NCBI GenBank assembly: GCA_006386115.1
Contig: VFIW01000006.1
Location: 1,136,706-1,200,705, forward strand
Length of the DNA stretch: 64,000 bases
Source of the DNA: Globisporangium splendens
Taxonomy: Eukaryota > Oomycota > Peronosporomycetes > Pythiales > Pythiaceae
Direction of reading: 5' to 3'
Below are positions 32,536 through 43,400 of this stretch, in pieces. Each line of letters starts with the position of its first letter. Positions within the stretch are counted from its first letter, which is position 1. The notes under the pieces are model-generated. The model was not told the DNA's origin. It searched no databases and saw nothing but the letters and a program-made list of their open reading frames with translations. The position numbers were made by a program, and so were the translations under genes.

Positions 32536-35082
32536 ATGGCGACACCGAATGGGACGAATGCGCCGAACGCGGCCGCGCCGCCGTCGATCTCTACAGCCAA
32601 TGCGGCACCACAAGCGTCGTCCTCAGCACCAACAGGAGGTCCACTGCCGTCAGCTACGCCCAGTTCAGCCGCATTGATGGCGGGGACGGCGGGAGTGACG
32701 CACATTGCAGGAGTCCCCGTCGATATCGGTCAGCCGGTCCATGTGAACTCGAAGAAGCAACTGCAGCGGCAGATCAACGGGATCGTCAACTGGAACGAGC
32801 TCGACCGCGCGCCGGTGAGCATCGGTCAGACGCTACTGCGCTCCAACGAGCCACAGATCGCGGAGCATCCGTACTTTGTGTGCGAGAAGTCCGTCGGTAT
32901 CCGGTACCTGGTGCTGCTGCTGCAGGGACGATGCTACCTGATCTCGCCGAACTACGATATTCGCGAAGTCGTGCTGTTCTCGCCCGTGCGACCCGATCGT
33001 CTGCAGCCGGGGGTGGATCGCAATACCATCGTCCCGCATCAGTGGACGATTCTTGACGGACTCTTGGTCTGTGACAAGGTACAATTCTCAACACCACATT
33101 ACCAGTGTATGCATTACCGATGTCGCTCGCACTGACCTAATATGAATGTCCTCGTGAATCAAACAGGATGGCCCGAAGTCCGTGCTGACGCTGCTCCTGT
33201 ACGACATCCTGGCCCTCAACGGCAGTCCCGTGATGGCGTCCAAGCTCCAGGATCGCCTGAAACTGATCCAGAACGACGTGATCGGACCGCGCAAGACGAT
33301 CCCGCCGCCGAAGAACCAGCCGCCAGATCCGTTCCAGCTCGTGCTGCAGGCGATGTACCCTGTGAACCGTGTGAGCCATGTGATCCGCACCATTATCCCA
33401 CGCGTTTCCCAGACGCGGCAGAATGCGGGTCTCGTGTTCACACCCGTGATCTTGCCCTACACACCTGGGTACGCCAAGGGATTGTACCACTGGTCCCCAA
33501 CTTCGCAGCTCATTGCCGAGTTCCAACTGGGTGTGGAATGGCGCGGCCGTCCGCCAAAGCCTGGCTTCAAGCTCATCATTCACGAGAAACGCACCCAAGT
33601 GTTCCACGATTGGATCACGTTTTCGCCAGGTATGGAAAATGCATGTTTGACCCACAATGGCTGGCGTGTGCTGATGCGAGGGGATCGCTTTATCACGGTA
33701 CTTGTGTGCATTTGTAGAGGACTTTGAGACGTTCCGACAGGATAAAAAAGCGTCGTCGCGGATCATCGAGTGTGTGTACGACCCCGAATGGTTGACGTTT
33801 GTGCCATCGCATGACAAAAGTACCTGGGAGATCGGCAACCCTGAGCTGAATGCGACAGAGAGAGGCCAAGGATGGCGAAAAGGTTTGTTTGAGGAACTAG
33901 GCTGCGTAGATATGTAAGTGGCGTGAGGCCGTGCTGACGCCTATGCGATCTGGCTTTTGTCTGAATGCAGGAGGATGGAAATACGTGCGAAGTCGTCCGG
34001 ACAAGTCGATGCCGCTGGAACGAGGCTACCTTGGGATGGTCGAGAAAGCGATTGGCGAAGATATCAAGCTGGAAGAGTTTGAGAATCTGTTCCCAGATGA
34101 TCCGAGCAAGAAGACAAGTCTGATGCAGAAGCTTCGTCAAGACGCGCCGCCAGTTCAAGATGTACGGCTATCCTTGTATAAGTGTGAGCACTACAGTAGC
34201 TAATCATTCCCTTTTCTCATACAATGATTTTTCATGCTATAGGACTACGCGCCGCCATCGAAGAAGAAGAGAGGAAGCGGAGGCGGACCCGGAGGCGGTA
34301 CAGGTTCGTTTAGCTATGATCATGAACAACTGGGATGCCATGACCTTTTGGGTGACCATAATTATTGTTGTCGTGCGCAACTCTAGGTCCTGGCACGGGC
34401 GTGTGCTACGATTTCCAGAACAAGGGGGTCTGTCAGCGTGGCCGCTTCTGCCATTTCTCACACTGCGCCTGCAACTCGACATGCTCGTGTACGACGACCA
34501 AGAACACCTACGGTACGAAGGCATCTTAGCTTTCATCTTCAGGGAGGCATTGTGTTGACTGTGTGCGTTTGACACGTGTGGTGAATACTAGGCCAACGAC
34601 CTTCGTATCGACGAAACGACTACGATGCGCCGCCTTCGCCTGAGACGACACCTGCTGTCGATCCATCCACGGTGCCAGAAAAATTGCCAGCGTTGAGGCA
34701 CGCGGACTCGTTCGAGCGAGAGAAAGGTATGAAGTCTGACGCTGGCACCGAAGAAGAAGAGGCCGGAGAGCTCAGTGACAACGGTAGGTGAAGAAACCTG
34801 TGTGTGTTGCCAATGCCAAAAGCTCCAGTGCCTAATGGATTGATGCATGGCTATTGTCTTGGACGACACGTAGGAAACTTGCATATTGGCAGCATCTACG
34901 CGCCGTTGGAGAGCTTTGACAAGGACTCCATCGCGGCCAAGCGCGCACAGCTTTCGGCACTCGGCAACCGCCGCATCTGGGCGAGTCTAGGACTGGAGGA
35001 CAAACTGCAGCGAACCCGAGTGTGCGGTCTGATCGTCTCCAAAACCGGAGACGTCACGTACGTTCGCCCTCTCGACAAGTAA
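32536..35082 (+). CDS. Guanylyltransferase-fold (capping-enzyme-like) protein with CCCH zinc finger
   Basis: Eight exons (32536-33078, 33167-33629, 33718-33882, 33971-34161, 34243-34303, 34387-34512, 34592-34783, 34874-35082) give 649 residues. Residues ~60-420 match the mRNA-capping guanylyltransferase fold: YFVCEKSVGIRYLV (motif I region), TILDGLLVCDK (motif III), LLLYDILALNG (IIIa), NAGLVFTPVILPYTPGY (IV), LYHWSP (V), then an OB-like part ending in GGWKYVRSRPDKSMP (VI). Active enzymes have KxDG, DGE, D/E-G-hydrophobic-hydrophobic-F and KWK at motifs I, III, IV and V. Here these read KSVG, DGL, AGLVF and HWS, so catalysis looks lost although the motif I Lys remains. After a Gly-rich linker comes a canonical CCCH finger (C-x8-C-x5-C-x3-H: CYDFQNKGVCQRGRFCHFSH) with further Cys, an acidic linker and a ~70-residue tail. 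It is probably an RNA-binding nuclear protein. Confidence 0.8.
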
Positions 35083-35194
35083 CGCAGGCGGAGTAAGTCC
35101 CGAGTAGGCTTCTCATGTATACAACAGATTCTCACTCACACTCGTACGTAAAAAACTTAACTGATTGCCCAAAAACTGTCACGTCTTGCTACTG

Positions 35195-35954
35195 TTACTG
35201 CCCGCCTGCTTTCCGCGGCAGATCCTCCAGCCGCAGCGTGCCGTTTTTCAGCCCTTCGATCTCGTCCTTGGTCAGGAAGCGCCCGCCTGGTCCGCGCGGT
35301 CGGCGCATCGCGTGCTTGTGGCGCGAGTCGTGGAGGTACGCCTTGCGCTGGCGAATGTTACCCAGCTTGGCCTCGAGTTTGGCGCGCTGCTGGCGGCGGA
35401 TCAGGATGCGGTGGTACTGCTTGGCGTTCACGTATACAGGCTCTTCTTCGACAACATCAGGAGCGGCCCCACTCAGTGCGACGCGAGGGAACAGCGCTTG
35501 GCTCAGCTATTTGATTCAGAAACAATAGAATCAACACAATGTCAATATCCGGCCAGGTGACCCTCTCGAGTAAGGCAAAGGGAAGCACCATTTGCGAAGG
35601 AAGCATGGGGTTGGAGCCGCCGTAGAGCGCGCGGATGTGTTCATTGTTGGCCTAGAAACGGTAGCCAACGAGTGTTAGCAAACAGCCCGGTGTATTCGAC
35701 TGCTATCAGAATTCGCACACGCACCATCTTTAGATTGGGAGAGAGCATTGCCATCATGCAAGCGCGAGAACAGCACACAACTCATCAGCGCTTCATCCCT
35801 CTATAAGCAAACGATAGAAGACTCTCATCCGCCTTACCAAGTGGCTCAGATACTGCTGCTGCTGCTGCTGGAACATGACCAGTTGGGCGGCCAACTCGGA
35901 TCCGTTCTGCTGCGGCTGCTGCGCCGCTCCTTCTCGCTGGGTGGTTGCGTCCAT
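35195..35954 (-). CDS. NF-YA: NF-YA (HAP2), CCAAT-binding transcription factor subunit
   Basis: Three exons in the simplest model (35954-35838, 35651-35589, 35506-35195) give 163 residues. The last exon has the complete conserved core: [20 protein letters not shown] for subunit association with NF-YB/NF-YC, the linker LEAKLGNIR, and the DNA-binding part with [20 protein letters not shown]. This heterotrimer binds CCAAT boxes in promoters. The N-terminus has a Gln run encoded by CTG/CAG repeats (35850-35867 region) followed by YLSHL. Exon 2 reads [16 protein letters not shown]. One extra small exon (around 35720-35750, coding for [10 protein letters not shown]) is possible between exons 1 and 2, but I could not give it an in-frame acceptor. 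Three CCAAT boxes lie upstream. Confidence 0.92.
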
Positions 35955-36489
35955 TGTAGCTGTTGGTATTCTAAACAAACCCACGCGCACAGCAATGGAG
36001 ATACACATGCACAGCAAAACACACGCATTAGCCTCGCAGTCCACACACACACACGCCGAGACTCTTGCCTTGCTGGCAGCTCTTTGGTCTGCGTCTTCTT
36101 CTCTTTCGGGCGGGATTTCTCTTTTCAAACTGGCGACAGTCTGGCCTCTGATTGGAGGAACCTGCCAATCCACCAATCAGAACGCTGGATTTTCGGTCAC
36201 TGTTACATGACGGTTTTTGGAAGTTAAATATCGGTATATGACCGGTTTTGTAAAACTTAGTGTGGGGAACCTTATTTTCAAATGACAATTAACTGTTATA
36301 AACCAATCAATGTACGCTATGAGCTAAATGATGGCGAAAGACTGCACTCGAGCCGACATGGCTGCATTTTGCCACATCAAGAGCTGTTACATGCGGCGAT
36401 TCCCAATATACGCACAGCGTGCCATTCACGCAGACGCACACTCCAACCCCTCTCGGTTTGCTCAGACCGACTGACGCTTCATAGTGAGT
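35955..36489. other. Divergent promoter region of NF-YA and LRR genes
   Basis: About 535 bp with no gene. It includes CA-rich sequence (36025-36058) and the CCAAT cluster at 36148-36180. Confidence 0.55.
36148..36180. promoter_or_regulatory. Cluster of three CCAAT boxes with palindromic outer pair
   Basis: CTGATTGG (36148-36155) and CCAATCAG (36173-36180) are exact reverse complements. A third CCAAT lies between them at 36165-36169. The cluster sits ~195-225 bp upstream of the NF-YA start and ~310-340 bp upstream of the LRR gene start. NF-Y complexes recognise CCAAT, most strongly in a CCAATCA/G context as seen here. Function as a real binding site is inference. Confidence 0.5.
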
Positions 36490-39120
36490 ATGGCGCGCAT
36501 TGGGCGATGCGATGTGAAGGCGCTGCAGCTCCGCGTGCTGGACGGCGAGGCACTGGTGGGTCCTCATTCCATTGACAACGTTGTGTGGCTGGCGCTGATC
36601 TCTGGTTTTCTTTTCACCCAAATATCCAAATGGGTTTTATGCTAGAAACTGCTGTGCACGGAGCCGAACTTGAGTAAGTTTGCGATTGATGCACACAATC
36701 GCTCGGTTGAAGAGATTGGTGATCTGTCCGAGGTACGACTTCATAGAGGGCAGCTTTAATTGTCTTCTCTACAAAGTTGCCGAGAGATGCACGAATGGGG
36801 ACTGACTCACATTGCCGTGGACGTGGATTCCTGGATGGATGCTTAGCTGCCAAAGCTCTGCTCGCTGGATTTGTCGTTCAATCGGCTCACGAACTTGAAG
36901 AATCTCGCAACTCCTTCGCAGTCGCGAGAGCTCAAACTTTACAACAACAAGCTGACGGCAACTAGTGGATTACGAGCTCGTGGTGTATTCGTTATTCGCT
37001 ACCCGCACCATTGAACCCCTATAAACCTTTCTTTTCCTTTGCAGAAACTCGAATCTCGAAGGCTTGTTCCTCAGTGAGAACCAGATTGAAGGCATTTCAG
37101 CGGATTTCCTTGCACTCGTGAAGCTGAAATCACTCTGGTTGAAAGGAAATCGCATCGAGCGCGCGGAGGACCTAAAGTCGTGCCGCCTTTTGGTGCACTT
37201 GGATTTGAGTAGGAACCGTTTGACGGGTCCTGTGTCAGAGGTACGAGGCACTTTTGAGTGTTTTTTCTGCACCTCACTTAGGAAACAGCTGCTCATCTTC
37301 GAGTTGTTGTTGTCTCTCTACAGGGCTTGGAGACGTTGATAGGTTTGGAGTCACTCAACCTGAGCGATAACCAGATCACGGCAATCGGCAATCTGTCGCA
37401 TCTCACAAGGCTCGAGGAACTCAACCTGGGCAACAACCGACTTTCCACGCTGGAGGGGCAACTCCCATCAAACGTGACGGTGAGAAACACATGCTCAAGA
37501 TTATTGAGATTCCAACAAGCTTACCAGCGGTGCAAACGTATCCTTTCTAGGCTCTTCGGGTGAGTGGTAACCACGTTTCGGACCTCCAGAGCCTCACCAG
37601 GACTCTCGCGAAGCTCAACGAGCTGTACATCCAGGACAACACCACCAGCAATTTGGAACCCATTGTGTCGCGGTTCCCAGAGTTGGAGTCGCTCGACGTT
37701 CGAAACAACCGCGTTCGCTCTGCAGCGCAATTCTCGGTGCTGTCGGCATGTAAAGCACTTCAGGATATCTGGCTCATCGGTAACCCATGCTGTCTTTCAA
37801 CCAGGTTTGGTAAAATGGAAGCATTCTGCTTGGACTTTGTGTATAATGTTCATTGCCCCTGATTTGCTTGCTTCCTCCATTTTGCAGCTATCTCGTCGAC
37901 GTCTTCGCGGCACTGCCAGAACTCAAAACACTCGACAATCTCACCGATGTCCAGCTGCAAAATCACATCGAAGGCTTGAAAAACGGGACTATTTCGTCCC
38001 ATGCAGGTGTTTCGACGCCTCGACCGCAAACTCCGTCGTCGTGTCGCCCATGGACAGCATCTTCGCGGCCTGGAAGCAGCGGTGGGGTCGGCTCTCGGCC
38101 GATAACGCCGAGTGGTCGACCAGGGACGCCAGACTCGCCTGCTCCTATTTTCTACCAGCCATCTGCACGCATAGGTAACAACAGTCTAGAGCGCTCTGCA
38201 ATGCGCATAGATAAACTAATACTCATCCCGTTTGAATGTGGATAGGGAACCTGGTGAAGCTCGTGACTCCAGCTGAGATTGAAAAAGCCAAGACTGACGT
38301 GGATGCGCACCTCCAGAAGATGAAAGATATGCTCCACAAAATGACGGGAACGGAGCCGCAACTGGGTCAGAATTCTGAGCCTAAGGTCCGACAGCGAGTG
38401 CCATCAAACGAGGCTCGTGGGGATTTTCGCAGCAAAAGCGACAGAAACTCTGAGCCATCGCGTGAGCTTCCACCCACGGAGACGCGAAAGTCAACCTCAG
38501 AAGAGCCCAAACTTGGAGCAATGTCAACTGTAAACGGCTCCCAGCAGAAAAGCTCAAAAGCAGTCGGAACCGCCCAGCGAGTCCAAACAGTGAGAATGCA
38601 GACAAGAAAGGCGTGCGTAGACGCCGGAATTGACCCGATCGATTCGCTTATGGGGAACAATCTGGAGTGGCGAGCTCCGCCTTCCGATTCGCGTGCTCGC
38701 GGTCACGAAATCGAGACTCAGACGGCAAGTTTGCCGCCGCCTCCCATCTCGCTTGCAACGCCAACCGAAGTAGACATGAAGGGTTTTCAGTATGGAGAGC
38801 AGCAATCAAGCGCTTTGTCGCCTGAGAAGGGACAGAAAGACCCTGAGCCGAAGTTTGACGGCGATCTGATTGAACAAGAGATGAAGTTGCTCCTGCTGCA
38901 GTACGTCAACAACAACGACGGTAGTGGCATGTACGACAGCGAAGAGAACCGAAATGGCCACGAACCAGAAGCCTATCAATATTCAAAGTACATGGAATCC
39001 CCGCGCATGGATCCGATCAAGATCGCCGAGCAGCGCCGCCCACCCAATTCACGTTCGCGTAAGGGGTACCGAAGCTTCCGGATGCCTCTTTCACGTCCCA
39101 ATAGCTCCAACGCTGTTTAG
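36490..39120 (+). CDS. Leucine-rich repeat protein with long disordered tail
   Basis: Eight exons (36490-36555, 36646-36732, 36847 to ~36974, 37045-37240, 37324-37479, 37551-37804, 37888-38174, 38246-39120), about 682 residues. At least eight LRRs of the 22-residue SDS22-like type are visible: LCSLDLSFNRLTNLKNL, LEGLFLSENQIEGISADF, LKSLWLKGNRIERAEDL, LVHLDLSRNRLTG, LESLNLSDNQITAIGNL, LEELNLGNNRLSTLEG and LESLDVRNNRVRSAAQF. An LRR cap follows (FAALPELKTLDN). The last ~300 residues are Ser/Pro/Glu-rich and disordered. Exons 3 and 4 cannot be joined in frame with any GT donor I can find: the protein pattern wants exon 3 to end at ~36974, where no donor exists. Either there is a one-base error or an odd splice. 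SDS22-type LRRs are common in axonemal and phosphatase-binding proteins; no name is assigned. Confidence 0.75.
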
Positions 39121-39220
39121 GTTTGTTCAAACTCGCTGCGGTCGTGTTTCTTAACGCAATGAAATGCACGTGATCTCGCTCTGGGTCATACAACTCGACT
39201 AGATACTGCGTGGATTCGTA

Positions 39221-39743
39221 CTATGACTGTTGCAGTTGCGTTGTTGGTCTTCTCGCGTTTCTCACTGCTGTCTCAGCGTATCTAACCCAGTAAACCAGCA
39301 CATGCATGAGAGGTGTGAGAATCCACGAGCCATTGCAAAGGCGGTCATTTGAACAAAGATACCCACCGTAAATTGCGTTCCATCGACGTCATCTTCTCGT
39401 GCAGCATCGTCAAACGGGTCTTCGTGCTCGCATCTTGCGCATACGCAATGCCCACAACCACACATACACACAACGCCACCCTCGTATACGCTCCGATACT
39501 ATCCAAGCCGCAATTCAAGTGCGCACGCACGAAAGCGGTTGATGAACTCGACCAACTGTAATAGATCCAACTGGATGCGCTCAATGTCGTCTCGAGTTTG
39601 CCAGTCGTCACGGAGAAGCTGCACGCGCGGACTACAACGCAAACCAACAATTACGAACACGCGCGTACAGTCAGTGACAGCTAATAAGCTCCAGTGGCTC
39701 TCTCCACACTAGCAGCGTTAAGCGCATGTACGCACTCCATCAT
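39221..39743 (-). CDS. BRK1: BRICK1 (BRK1/HSPC300), SCAR/WAVE complex subunit
   Basis: Four tiny exons (39743-39736, 39631-39531, 39433-39367, 39281-39221) join in frame to 78 residues; animal BRK1 has 75. The protein reads MMDPRVQLLRDDWQTRDDIE, then a helical coil ending VEFINRF, then HASTKTRLTMLHEKMTSMER and a basic tail. It lines up end to end with BRK1 (DWxxRxxIE...FLNxF...SRLATLNEKLTALERR). BRK1 is the smallest member of the pentameric SCAR/WAVE complex that activates Arp2/3 and branched actin. The first coding exon is only 8 nt (ATGATGGA), so the gene is invisible as a single open frame. It is divergent from the aminotransferase gene (162 bp between starts). Confidence 0.85.
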
Positions 39744-39905
39744 CGCTTGCTGTCGTCTACCAAGATGGCTTTCGTTTCGCGTCCTTTCGTGTTCACAGCA
39801 TTGGCATCAGACTCAGACCCAGTTGTTGCCTCTCTGAAACGTATCTGAGGAAGTATCAGACAGACAAATCGGATCAATTAGGGGAGAGCTCAAAGAAGAG
39901 AAAGG

Positions 39906-41759
39906 ATGGCGGCTTTGGCTGTGCGGCGTGCGTTCCTGGCGCCTCGAGCGTCGGCTCTGGCAGCCCCGCGCAGCAGAGCACAGCTGTTCGTTGTGCCTGC
40001 GAGCCGCTTCTCCACTTCGTCTACTGCTGTTGGTGTGGTGAAAACCGTGCAGTCGTCGCCGTATGCGCAAACGCACACGAGCGCCGACATCATCAATTTC
40101 GGCATTGGACAGCCGTCGCCGTCGCTGCTGCCATTGGAGCTCTTCCAGAAGGCGACGCAGCATCGCTTCCAGGATGGTCAGGACAATGCGCTATTCCAGT
40201 ACGGCACTGGGAAAGGCTACGAAGGATTTCGACAAGACCTGGCAGCGTTTTTGTCGGGTACGTTCTGGAAAATGAACTGGTCACTCTAAATGAATGCATC
40301 TGGTTTAACTTTCGCACGAAACAACGGAACGTAAAGGCATCCAGACTGACCCGATTGATCCCGATGCGCTGTTGATCACTGCGGGTAACTCGCAAGCGAT
40401 CTCCCATGCTGCGATGGCGTTCTCCAGACACAACAAGCGCGTGTTTGTCGAAGAGCCCACGTATTTCCTTTCCCACGACATCTTTCATGAGTTGGGGCTG
40501 GAATTGGCGCCTCTCCCAGTCGACGAGCATGGTCTAGACGTAGGTGCCCTTGTCCTTCGTTGACTTTGCTGGGTGTATACCTCGTGGGCTTGAAACAGTT
40601 GACCAAGTTTGTGACTTTGTGCATGGTGGATGATGACGCAGGTTGACGCGCTGGAGAAGAGGCTTGAAGCGGGCGACATCCCAGCGTTTATCTACACAAT
40701 CCCGTTTTTCCAAAACCCGACGGGGACCGTGCTCTCTGAAGCGCGACGGAAGCGGCTCGTCGCGCTCGCTGACAAGTTCGGGTTCTACGTCATTTCCGAC
40801 GAGCCGTACAACCTGCTGACGCTTGATCTGAAGACGAAGCCATACGCGTCGCTGGCGTCGTACGATACGTCAGGTCGAGTCGTCTCGCTCGGCAGCTTTT
40901 CTAAGATCCTCGCTCCAGGACTTCGTCTCGGTACGTCATCACGTGCTGTTCTTTTTTTCTGCTCGGGCTGTATGCTGGCGTATCTATGGAAGCAGCCATG
41001 GTGGCGAGAAAGTAAGGCATGCGAAAGCCTAACAGTGTTGACTGTTTTCTTTAAATCTGCTTCGTATGGAATGGCAGGATGGGCGCAGAGCAGCAAAGAA
41101 ACGATCCAAGCTCTGTCGTCTCTAGGCACGATCCGCAGCGGAGGCGGCCAGAACCCCATCACGGCCGGCATCGTCCACAGCGGTGAGTGCATGCTTGCAT
41201 AGCGCATCTCCTCCCTCTAACCTGTGTCATATGAGCTGATCGTGTGAATGATTGCTTGTTGTGTCTCATCAACGTCGTTCTCTATGCATTTTGGTGGTAC
41301 TTTTACTGCCCTCCAGTGCTGCAGTTGAACCTCTTGGCGCCGCACATTGAGACGCTCCAGCGCGTGTTCATGTCGCGCAAGGTCACACTGTGCAGCGCGC
41401 TTCGCGAGTTGTGCCCCGAGTGCGCGTTCGTGGAGCCCGCAGGCGGGTACTTTGTGTGGGTCCAGCTTCCCGATGGCGTGGACGCCGATCTCTTGTTCGC
41501 CGAGGCGTCGACGCATCACGGTGTCGCATTCACTCCTGGCTCGCGCTGCTCGCTTGGACCCCAAGCGGCTGCTGCTCCAAGCACCAGGGATGGACTGGCA
41601 GTTGAAGTAGAGGAAACTGAAGCAGCCCAAGCACCAGTGGCAGCGATGATGTCACGCTTCGTGCGCTTGTCGTTTGCATTCTACAGCGATGACGAGATCC
41701 GCGTCGGGGTGCAGCGGCTCCAACACGCCTTGCGCGTCATCCAGTCGACGTCACATTGA
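39906..41759 (+). CDS. PLP-dependent aminotransferase (AAT-I fold, 2-aminoadipate/kynurenine type)
   Basis: Five exons (39906-40257, 40337-40539, 40642-40930, 41078-41182, 41317-41759) give 463 residues. Residues 1-40 are Ala/Arg/Ser-rich without acids (MAALAVRRAFLAPRASALAA), a likely mitochondrial targeting sequence. Family landmarks: INFGIGQPSPSLLP, YGTGKGYEGFRQDL, ITAGNSQAISHAAMAF, VFVEEPTYF, PFFQNPTGT, the aspartate that contacts the PLP ring in VISDEPYN, the Schiff-base lysine in SLGSFSKILAPGLRLG, and the carboxylate-binding Arg in RLSFAFYSDDEI. It most resembles the 2-aminoadipate/aromatic aminotransferase branch that includes GntR-linked MocR domains. The last exon holds an Ala/Glu-rich insert (~30 residues after PGSRCS) that is unusual for the family. 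Substrate is not determined by sequence. Confidence 0.9.
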
Positions 41760-42245
41760 CCGCGAATAGTGTGGCGCACATCAGTGACGCCACGTGCGTA
41801 GCTGCTGGCGTTTCGATATTTGTCAGTGGTTAGGTCGCGACTGGGGTTCAGCAGGGTTACGATATATCGTATACTATACATTGTAACCATTCGTTTTATG
41901 TCCTTTTCAGCTGACTTCGAGTGTGCTCTCGAAAGAAAAGTATACGTCAAACGTATACCGCCCAGTCTTTGTCCATATGATCAGCGATCCTCAGTTTTGT
42001 CGGTAAAGTTCGTGTGGTCTCGAGGAACCGCGTCATCTGTGACTGGTGGTGGCGCGGGTAGAGGGACGCGCAGAGTGATGGTCATGGCTGCACAGCGCAA
42101 CTTCGAGGAGCTCAGCTCCCTCACGTGGAAAAAAAGTGGCACGACGGCGTGTTCAGATCGCAATTTGCCGCCAGCCGCAGACACCGGAAGAGAAAAAGCT
42201 GAAGCAGCACACCAAGCAGCAGCCTATTGCGACTTCATACAAATC
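41760..42245. other. Intergenic / 5' leader of mitochondrial carrier
   Basis: No separate gene seen. An open frame from 41820 runs in phase into the carrier, but its first ~140 residues lack carrier similarity. The conserved carrier start is MSNKSKNPMVATTAGAIAGG at 42246. A longer N-terminus starting at 42078 or 42084 (MVMAAQRNF or MAAQRNF) cannot be excluded. Confidence 0.45.
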
Positions 42246-43400
42246 ATGAGCAACAAGTCCAAGAACCCGATGGTGGCGACGACGGCGGGTGCCATTGCCG
42301 GCGGCATCGAGACGTTCGTGATCTGGCCCATGGAGATGATCAAGACGAACCTGCAGCTCGGCACGATGCGCAACAACTACACGGGCATGATCTCGGGCTT
42401 CCGGTATCACATCCGCCAAGACGGCTTCTTGTCCCTGTATCGAGGTCTCGCGCCTGTGTTGATCGGCTCCATACCGAAAGCCGGGATCCGATTCGGCGCG
42501 TTTGATTTTCTGAAGCAACGGTTTGCGGATGAAAATGGACAAACCACGGCGATGCGCAACTTGGCTGCCGGTATGGTTGCTGGTGCGATGGAGGCGACGA
42601 TTATGACCACACCGGTGTGTTGAGTGCTGTCGTTTTGTTTGTTGTGTCTATTAGATTCCTTTAATAATTGTGTTTTGTCGATTCCGTTTAGATTGAGACG
42701 TTGAAAACGAAACTGATCGGCGCCAATGCTGGAGTGTGGCAAGGAACGAAGATGATTCTCGCCAAGGAAGGCATTGCCGGTATTTACCAGGGCCTTACCG
42801 CGACTATCTTAAAGCAGGTATGCAATGCTGATAAGACTGCGAGCAGTGTTGAAGCGCAAAGTGTTTAACCCCACGTGTGCTGTGTCATGCTGTGGTTTAA
42901 TAGTCGAGCAATCAAGGGCTGCGCTTCATGTTCTTTAGTGAGTTTAAGAAGCGTGTGAACCCTGAGGTTTTGGAGCGGTACCACCTGATCAAGGACGCCA
43001 AGACCATGTCCAGCGGACAGCACGCGACCGTGAGTCTGGTCGGTGGCATGTCGGCGGGCATTTTCAGCGTCTTCGGCAACAATCGTAAGTGTTGAGCTGG
43101 TTTTATTGGTGCACTCTCGTTCTTGAGCATTGGCGCTGATCATACGAATTGTATGTTGCTACAGCATTTGACGTCGTGAAGACAAGAATGCAGGGCTTGC
43201 ATGCCAGCCAGTACAAGAACACGTTGGATTGTGTGCGCCAGATGATCCAGAAGGAGGGCTTCCTCGTATTTTATTCGGGCATCGTGCCCCGCCTCGGCCG
43301 CGTGATTCCCGGCCAGGGTGTTATCTTCATGTCCTACGATGGGATCACACGCGTTGTCGCACGATACCTGGACCAACCGAGTCGCCAGCGATTGTATTAG
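42246..43400 (+). CDS. Mitochondrial tricarboxylate (citrate) carrier, SLC25 family
   Basis: Four exons (42246-42614, 42692-42817, 42904-43084, 43165-43400) give 303 residues, standard for a six-helix SLC25 carrier. Three carrier repeats each hold the PxD/ExxK signature: WPMEMIKTNLQ in repeat 1, TPIETLKTKL in repeat 2 (exon 1/2 join), and PFDVVKTRMQ in repeat 3 (exon 3/4 join). Matching half-repeats are GFLSLYRGLAPVLIGSIPKA, GIAGIYQGLTATILKQSSNQ and GFLVFYSGIVPRLGRVIPGQ. The SSNQGLRF and PRLGRVIPGQG stretches match citrate carriers (SLC25A1), which exchange mitochondrial citrate for malate and feed cytosolic acetyl-CoA. It should lie in the inner mitochondrial membrane. Confidence 0.92.
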
